A DNA stretch of 64,000 nt from Pseudoduganella aquatica. Lineage in GTDB: Bacteria > Pseudomonadota > Gammaproteobacteria > Burkholderiales > Burkholderiaceae_D. The DNA lies in assembly GCF_009857595.1 (NCBI RefSeq), contig NZ_WWCU01000024.1:1-64000 (forward strand). The letters are read 5' to 3'. The position numbers were made by a program, and so were the translations under genes. The notes below the pieces were generated by a model that was given only the letters and a program-made list of their open reading frames with translations, was not told the DNA's origin and did no database searches. Each line of letters opens with the position of its first letter. Position 1 is the stretch's first letter. Of the stretch, positions 59,806 to 64,000 are shown in pieces.

Positions 59806-60627
59806 GTGCAAAACCAAACTTCTCCCCTTATCCTGACCTTTGGCGCCGTCGACCCGGTGGGCGCCGCCGGCGTCACCGCCGATCTGGCCGTGTTCTCCGC
59901 CCTGGGCTGCCACGGCCTGGCCGTCACCACCGCGTTGCTGATCGGCGACAGCGCCCGCATCGAAGACCTGCAGGAGACCGATCCGGACTGGGTGTCCGAC
60001 CAGGCCCGCGTGCTGCTGGAGGACGCGCAGGTGTCGTCCTTCAAGATAGGCGCGCTGCAAAACATGGAGCACGCGTCGGCGATTGCCGAAATCGTGTCCG
60101 ACTATCCGGACGCGCCGCTGGTGCTCGATCCTTTCAGTTCGCGCCTGCCCGAGGCGGGCGAGGACGCCGACGAGCTGCTCACCATCGTGCGCCAGCTGCT
60201 GGTGCCGCAGGCGTCGGTGCTGATGCTGTCGCAGGTGGAGCTGGGGCGCCTGGCCGAAACCTGGCGCGAAGGGGATGGCGCCGAGTCCACCGTCGAGGAG
60301 GACGTGCGCTACCTGATCGACCTGGGCTGCGAATTTGTGCTGGTGACCGGCACCCCGGCCGGCAACGGCCACGGCGACGCGGTGCGCGCCAACACGCTGT
60401 ACGGCGCCGACGGCATGGTGCGGCACGACGCCTGGCAGCACCTGCCCGGCCCCTTCCTCGGTGCGGGCGGCACGCTGTCGGCCGCCATCGCCGCCTACCT
60501 GGCGCTCGGCGCGGACACGCCGACCGCCGTGGCGCTGGCGCAGGACTACACCCAGGGCGCGCTGGCCCATGCCCAGCGCTACGGCATGGGCAAGCTGGTG
60601 CCGAACCGCAACTTTCAACTTAAATAG
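59806..60627 (+). CDS. thiD: ThiD-like phosphomethylpyrimidine kinase homologue
   Basis: A 273-residue ribokinase-fold protein. GTG 59806 is chosen, giving MQNQTSPLILTFGAVDPVG; longer frames lack similarity. The typical GTDPSGGAGIQAD becomes GAVDPVGAAGVTAD, and the GTGCT anion-hole motif becomes LGAGGTLSAA (219-223), so the catalytic Cys of E. coli-type ThiD is Gly222. The gene may make HMP-PP or have drifted to another substrate. Located 12 bases before hemL, an old conserved neighbourhood in betaproteobacteria. Confidence 0.85.
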   Translation: MQNQTSPLILTFGAVDPVGAAGVTADLAVFSALGCHGLAVTTALLIGDSARIEDLQETDPDWVSDQARVLLEDAQVSSFKIGALQNMEHASAIAEIVSDYPDAPLVLDPFSSRLPEAGEDADELLTIVRQLLVPQASVLMLSQVELGRLAETWREGDGAESTVEEDVRYLIDLGCEFVLVTGTPAGNGHGDAVRANTLYGADGMVRHDAWQHLPGPFLGAGGTLSAAIAAYLALGADTPTAVALAQDYTQGALAHAQRYGMGKLVPNRNFQLK

Positions 60628-60639
60628 CTAAGAGACATC

Positions 60640-61926
60640 ATGACTGAATCGAAGAACGATACGCTGTTCGCGCGCGCCCAGAAAACCACGCCCGGCGGCG
60701 TCAACTCGCCGGTGCGCGCGTTCCGCTCGGTGGGCGGCACGCCCCGTTTCATCACCCGCGCCGAAGGCCCGTACTTCTGGGACGCGGACGGCAAGCGTTA
60801 TATAGATTACATCGGCTCCTGGGGCCCTGCGATTGTCGGCCACGCGCATCCGGACGTGGTGAAGGCGGTGCAGGAAGCGGCCACGCGCGGCCTGTCCTTC
60901 GGCGCGCCGACCGAGGCGGAAATCGACATGGCGGAGGAAATCTGCCGCCTGGTGCCATCGATCGAACAGGTGCGCCTGGTGTCGTCCGGCACCGAAGCGA
61001 CCATGAGCGCCCTGCGCCTGGCGCGCGGCGCCACCGGCCGCGACAAGATTATCAAGTTCGAGGGCTGCTATCACGGCCACGCCGATTCCTTATTGGTAAA
61101 AGCCGGCAGCGGCTTGCTGACTTTCGGCAATCCGACCTCGGCGGGCGTGCCGGAAGATTTCGTCAAGCATACGCTGGTGCTGGACTATAACAATGTGGAA
61201 CAGATTACCGAGGCCTTCGCCAATTTCGGTTCTGAAATCGCCTGCGTTATTGTGGAGCCGGTGGCGGGCAATATGAACCTGATTAAAGGCACGCCGGCAT
61301 TCCTGCAAGCCTTGCGCGATCTGTGCACCAAGCACGGCGCGATCCTGATTTTCGATGAAGTCATGTGCGGTTTCCGCGTCGGCCTGGGCGGTGCGCAGGA
61401 ATTGTATGGCATTAAACCCGATCTGACTGCGCTGGGCAAAGTTATTGGCGGCGGCTTGCCGGTGGCGGCATTTGGCGGCAACGCTGAATTGATGAGTAAA
61501 ATGGCGCCGCTGGGCGCGGTTTATCAGGCCGGCACATTATCCGGCAATCCGGTGGCGGTGGCTGCGGGCATGACCACGCTGAAGATTATTCAACAGCCGG
61601 GTTTCTACGATAAATTGGCTGCATCGGCAAAACGCCTGGCTGCGGGATTAACTGATTCGGCCAAGGAAGCCGGCGTGACTTTCTGCGCGGATGCCGAAGG
61701 AGGCATGTTCGGCTTGTATTTCAGCGAAGTACCGCCGAATAATTACGCTGAAATGATGGCGGGCGACCGCGCCAAGTTTAATACCTTCTTCCACGCCATG
61801 CTGGACGAAGGCGTTTATTTCGCACCGGCGGCGTTTGAAGCGGGCTTTGTATCCGCCCAGCACGACGATGCGGTTATCGACGAGACCATCGCAGCGGCCC
61901 GCAAGGTATTCGCGGCGCTGAAGTAA
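60640..61926 (+). CDS. hemL: Glutamate-1-semialdehyde 2,1-aminomutase
   Basis: PLP enzyme making 5-aminolevulinate for haem from glutamate-1-semialdehyde, 428 residues. LVSSGTEATMSALRLARGAT binds PLP phosphate, IFDEVMCGFR the ring, and Lys267 in LTALGKVIGGGLP forms the Schiff base. AAGAGA precedes the ATG. From about 61,090 onward third codon positions become clearly more AT-rich than in the first third. A strong terminator follows. Confidence 0.97.
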   Translation: MTESKNDTLFARAQKTTPGGVNSPVRAFRSVGGTPRFITRAEGPYFWDADGKRYIDYIGSWGPAIVGHAHPDVVKAVQEAATRGLSFGAPTEAEIDMAEEICRLVPSIEQVRLVSSGTEATMSALRLARGATGRDKIIKFEGCYHGHADSLLVKAGSGLLTFGNPTSAGVPEDFVKHTLVLDYNNVEQITEAFANFGSEIACVIVEPVAGNMNLIKGTPAFLQALRDLCTKHGAILIFDEVMCGFRVGLGGAQELYGIKPDLTALGKVIGGGLPVAAFGGNAELMSKMAPLGAVYQAGTLSGNPVAVAAGMTTLKIIQQPGFYDKLAASAKRLAAGLTDSAKEAGVTFCADAEGGMFGLYFSEVPPNNYAEMMAGDRAKFNTFFHAMLDEGVYFAPAAFEAGFVSAQHDDAVIDETIAAARKVFAALK

Positions 61927-61942
61927 GCCGTCACCGAAAACA

Positions 61943-61980
61943 GCCGCCGCAACGCCCTTCAGGGGCTGCGGCGGCTTTTT
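61943..61980 (+). terminator. Rho-independent terminator of hemL
   Basis: GCCGCCGCA and TGCGGCGGC form a 9-bp stem with an internal GCCC/GGGC stem, followed by TTTTT at 61976-61980, 16 bases after the hemL stop. Confidence 0.9.
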
Positions 61981-62872
61981 ATCGCCCATAGCAAGCCAGT
62001 TTCTGGCTTGATCGCGCCAGAATCAAGCAAGATTGCCGGATCGCCCCCACCGGCAGGCACGCGCAAGTGGCGGGCTAGAAGATGGCGATTGGCTGGCAAT
62101 TTTTATTGGCCGCCACATCATTCACGAGCAAAATAAAATCATATTCCATACCCTGGAGGATTACCGCCATGTATCTCTTGCACTGGGCGCAGTGGCGGAA
62201 TTGGGATTGGGATTTTTCTCATTTATAAGTTATCCGGCTTCCTGCGTGTTTCACGCAATGCGAATGAGGCTTTGAAAAAATCCATCGAAGGATTGGGGTA
62301 AAACACTTATTCGGCGCTTGCGCTATTTGAAGCCCGCGTCTGACATTACGCGCTATTCATGCATTAGCCGTCCTGTTTGAATTGCCGTTGACGCATATGC
62401 ATCTGCATCTGCATCTGCATCTGCATCTGCATCTGCATTTTATCTTCCAGCCTACAGCAGCCATTGTGGCGAGTGCTTTGAGCGCCCGGGCTTTGCCGTA
62501 TATGGTAGCCGATTACCGTTCAACTTTATATCGCCCGCCATCGATGGGAAATACCGTGCTATTTATTCAGTGCGGCTCTCTGGCCGCCGATGTTGTCATT
62601 CCTTATTCGATGATGGAATCGGTAGATGAGGCATCTGGCCCCGTGCGGCGTTGCACCGGCGTGCGCCGCCACACTCAGTTTGGTGCGGCGAATGTGCTGA
62701 TCGGGGTAAAACCGGGCAGCCAGTTGCCGGACCTGTTCGGCCGTCCGCAGACCGTGGAACACGGTCTATCTGAGCCTGGATCAGCCCGCGGAATTTATCA
62801 GGAATCTGCGCGAAAAGCTTTTCGTGACTGTTGGATAGAATTCAACAGTGTTAGAAAAGGCATACTACTGCA
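61981..62872 (+). other. Intergenic stretch with probable gene remnants
   Basis: About 890 bases with no convincing gene. A frame at 62033-62275 (GDWLAIFIGRHIIHEQNKII, then HTLEDYRHVSLALGAVAEL) and one from about 62380 to 62760 (VLFIQCGSLAADVVIPYSMM, ANVLIGVKPGSQLPDLFG) look protein-like. The second continues in another frame as TVYLSLDQPAEFIRNLREKL to a stop at about 62838. This pattern fits one or two decayed genes. Base composition is more AT-rich than the surroundings up to about 62,560. I do not recognise the original families. Confidence 0.5.
62398..62438. repeat. Hexanucleotide microsatellite ATCTGC
   Basis: Six perfect copies of ATCTGC (62401-62436) with matching partial units on both sides. 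In the + frame it reads His-Leu repeats inside a low-quality open frame. Candidate site for slippage. Confidence 0.9.
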
Positions 62873-63370
62873 ATGAAACTTATTGCAGAAAAACGTTCGA
62901 GTAACGACAAGTACGACGTGCTCCGTTTCGTGCGCAACAACGGCAGCGCGACCGACACGCTGATGCCGCGCCAGGGTATCCTGCCGCACGATTTGATCCA
63001 TTACGTGGTGGAATCCGCCCTGCCCTTGCGCCACGGTTTCCTGAGCCAGGTGGCGCTGGGCGCGGACGCGCAATTCGTGATGCAGACCGTGCACGACGCC
63101 AGCAACCCGGCGGTGCACCAGCAGGCGGCGCAAGTGGAAGCCATTGTGGAAGGCTTGCAGACCCAGCTCTGGTCGGGCAGTTTTGACTTGGACACCTTCC
63201 TGGAAGCCGCCAACAGCGCCTGCGCCGCGCGCGGTCACCCGCCGTTCGACCTGGCCGGCGTCGACGTGCATGCCTGCCTGTACCAGCGCGCTCAGGCGCT
63301 GCACGCCCAATGGCAGGAAATCCCCTTCCACCGCTCACTATCGCTCGATTTCAGCCCGCGCATGGTGTAA
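62873..63370 (+). CDS. Conserved hypothetical protein
   Basis: A 165-residue soluble protein beginning MKLIAEKRSSNDKYDVLRFV, with MPRQGILPHDLIHYVVESAL as a distinctive block, and a C-terminal QWQEIPFHRSLSLDF. I recall similar MPRQG-HDLxHYVVE proteins in other Burkholderiales but know no function. Codon use is GC-rich and normal, unlike the stretch before it. No signal peptide or membrane segment. Stands alone. Confidence 0.75.
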   Translation: MKLIAEKRSSNDKYDVLRFVRNNGSATDTLMPRQGILPHDLIHYVVESALPLRHGFLSQVALGADAQFVMQTVHDASNPAVHQQAAQVEAIVEGLQTQLWSGSFDLDTFLEAANSACAARGHPPFDLAGVDVHACLYQRAQALHAQWQEIPFHRSLSLDFSPRMV

Positions 63371-63506
63371 GCCGAACGGATTTCCTTGAGCGCCGCGATG
63401 AATCAAGCGACTTTGATTCCGATCAAAAGCCGACGCAAAGCTGCAATTGACGCTGGTATTTGCAAGTACTATCTTTACTAATGCCACCTCAGTAAAGAGG
63501 CCATCC

Positions 63507-63734
63507 ATGCCGACACTCAGCTCAAAGCGCCAAATAACGTTGCCTAAGGTTCTTTGTGACCGCTTGAATCTCAAACCGGGGGACTGCTTTTCCATTTGCG
63601 AGCACAAAGGCGAGATCACCCTCCTGAAGATGATTGATGGCAGTGGCTGGGGCGTCTTGCGGCACCTCAATGCGAAGGATGCCTGCTCTGACGAAGAATC
63701 ACTGCTGGATGCGCTAGAAAACCCGCAAGTATAA
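63507..63734 (+). CDS. AbrB/MazE-type antitoxin
   Basis: A 75-residue swapped-hairpin DNA-binding protein: STLSSK-like opening (MPTLSSKRQITLPKVLCDRL), then LKPGDCFSICEHKGEITLLK, the AbrB/SpoVT fold pattern. AGAGG lies 7 bases before ATG 63507; the longer frame from 63447 has no ribosome site. It precedes a PIN-domain gene by 7 bases, so the pair is a VapBC-type toxin-antitoxin module, probably autoregulated. Confidence 0.85.
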   Translation: MPTLSSKRQITLPKVLCDRLNLKPGDCFSICEHKGEITLLKMIDGSGWGVLRHLNAKDACSDEESLLDALENPQV

Positions 63735-63741
63735 GCCCGGC

Positions 63742-64000
63742 ATGATCGCGCTTGATACCAACGTATTGCTGCGATACCTGCTTCACGACGATCCATTGCA
63801 AACCATTCAAACGAGCCGGCTGTTTGAAGACAATGATTGCATCCTGATCACAGACATCGTGCTTGCTGAAGCTGTGTGGACGCTGCGCGGCAAGCGCTAC
63901 AACGCTCAGAAAGCCGAAATTGTGACGGCCATCAATGCCCTGCTTCACAATCCAAAACTCGAATTTGAAAGCCGCGAATCCGTTTGGTCCGCGCTATTGG
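63742..64000 (+). CDS. PIN-domain (VapC-like) toxin, partial
   Basis: Starts ATG 63742 and runs off the right edge after 86 codons. MIALDTNVLLRYLLHDDP contains the first PIN acidic residue (Asp5), and ITDIVLAEAVWTLRGKRYN the second (Glu). VapC toxins are Mg-dependent RNases held in check by the upstream antitoxin. The C-terminal acidic residues are beyond the window. Confidence 0.85.
   Translation, partial: MIALDTNVLLRYLLHDDPLQTIQTSRLFEDNDCILITDIVLAEAVWTLRGKRYNAQKAEIVTAINALLHNPKLEFESRESVWSALL

Noticed and set aside
62382..62876. 164-codon open frame with a His-Leu repeat as a real gene
   Set aside because: TTG start without a ribosome site, a microsatellite at the N terminus, a probable frame change near 62,760 and overlap with the start of the next gene; better explained as remnant sequence.

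Overview
The window is high-GC DNA from a betaproteobacterium. The gene set points to the Oxalobacteraceae (Massilia/Duganella/Janthinobacterium-like): a urea ABC transporter, a PEP-CTERM surface protein with a sigma-54-type promoter, a pil-chp twitching/chemosensory cluster beside rubredoxin-thiD-hemL, phoH-ybeY-corC-lnt, and rmlBACD next to LPS core genes. The genus is inference; no rRNA or tRNA gene was seen. Nearly all sequence is coding, in short operons with many 4-bp ATGA overlaps.

Layout. 0-7 kb: end of an unknown gene, then a porin-urtABCDE urea uptake operon (minus strand). 7-11 kb: a REP-associated tyrosine transposase (RAYT) framed by REP elements, then a ChaN-thioredoxin-amidase-MFS operon. 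11-19 kb: the PEP-CTERM gene, a divergent DHA2-efflux/LysR pair, small DUF proteins, an orphan sensor kinase and an HDOD signalling pair. 19-29 kb: phoH-ybeY, corC-lnt, then glyQS-gmhB-plsC-metallopeptidase. 29-34 kb: a ParE-type toxin/antitoxin pair whose toxin looks frameshifted, a DesK/DesR-like two-component system and a large amidohydrolase fused to a CIA30-like domain. 34-43 kb: envelope polysaccharide block (waaA, waaC, phosphomannomutase, H-NS-like protein, WecA-like transferase, rmlBACD). 42.6-50 kb: apaH, an acyltransferase, the pyrimidine operon algH-ruvX-pyrR-pyrB-pyrC', and a photolyase. 50-60 kb: rubredoxin-pilGHIJ-chpA. 60-64 kb: a divergent ThiD homologue, hemL, a decayed low-information stretch, a conserved hypothetical gene and an AbrB/PIN toxin-antitoxin pair cut by the window edge.

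The most striking thread is a REP/RAYT system. At least twelve copies of an imperfect palindrome (5' GTAG, GGCGGGTTAGC arm, variable loop, GCGTAACCCGCC arm) lie almost only at gene ends. They occur singly or as head-to-head pairs, one pair enclosing 32-bp tandem repeats. Three minus-strand genes (the RAYT itself, an acyltransferase and chpA) stop at exactly the same nucleotide of a REP. A fourth (DHA2 transporter) stops at the other arm, and apaH takes its stop from the GTAG head. The elements therefore appear to provide stop codons and short C-terminal tails to host genes. Another copy sits between urtA and urtB.

Other points worth a second look are a 27-bp perfect inverted repeat downstream of pyrC', a dihydroorotase homologue without its metal ligands, a ThiD homologue without the expected catalytic cysteine, and the candidate RpoN promoter plus upstream dyad in front of the PEP-CTERM gene.
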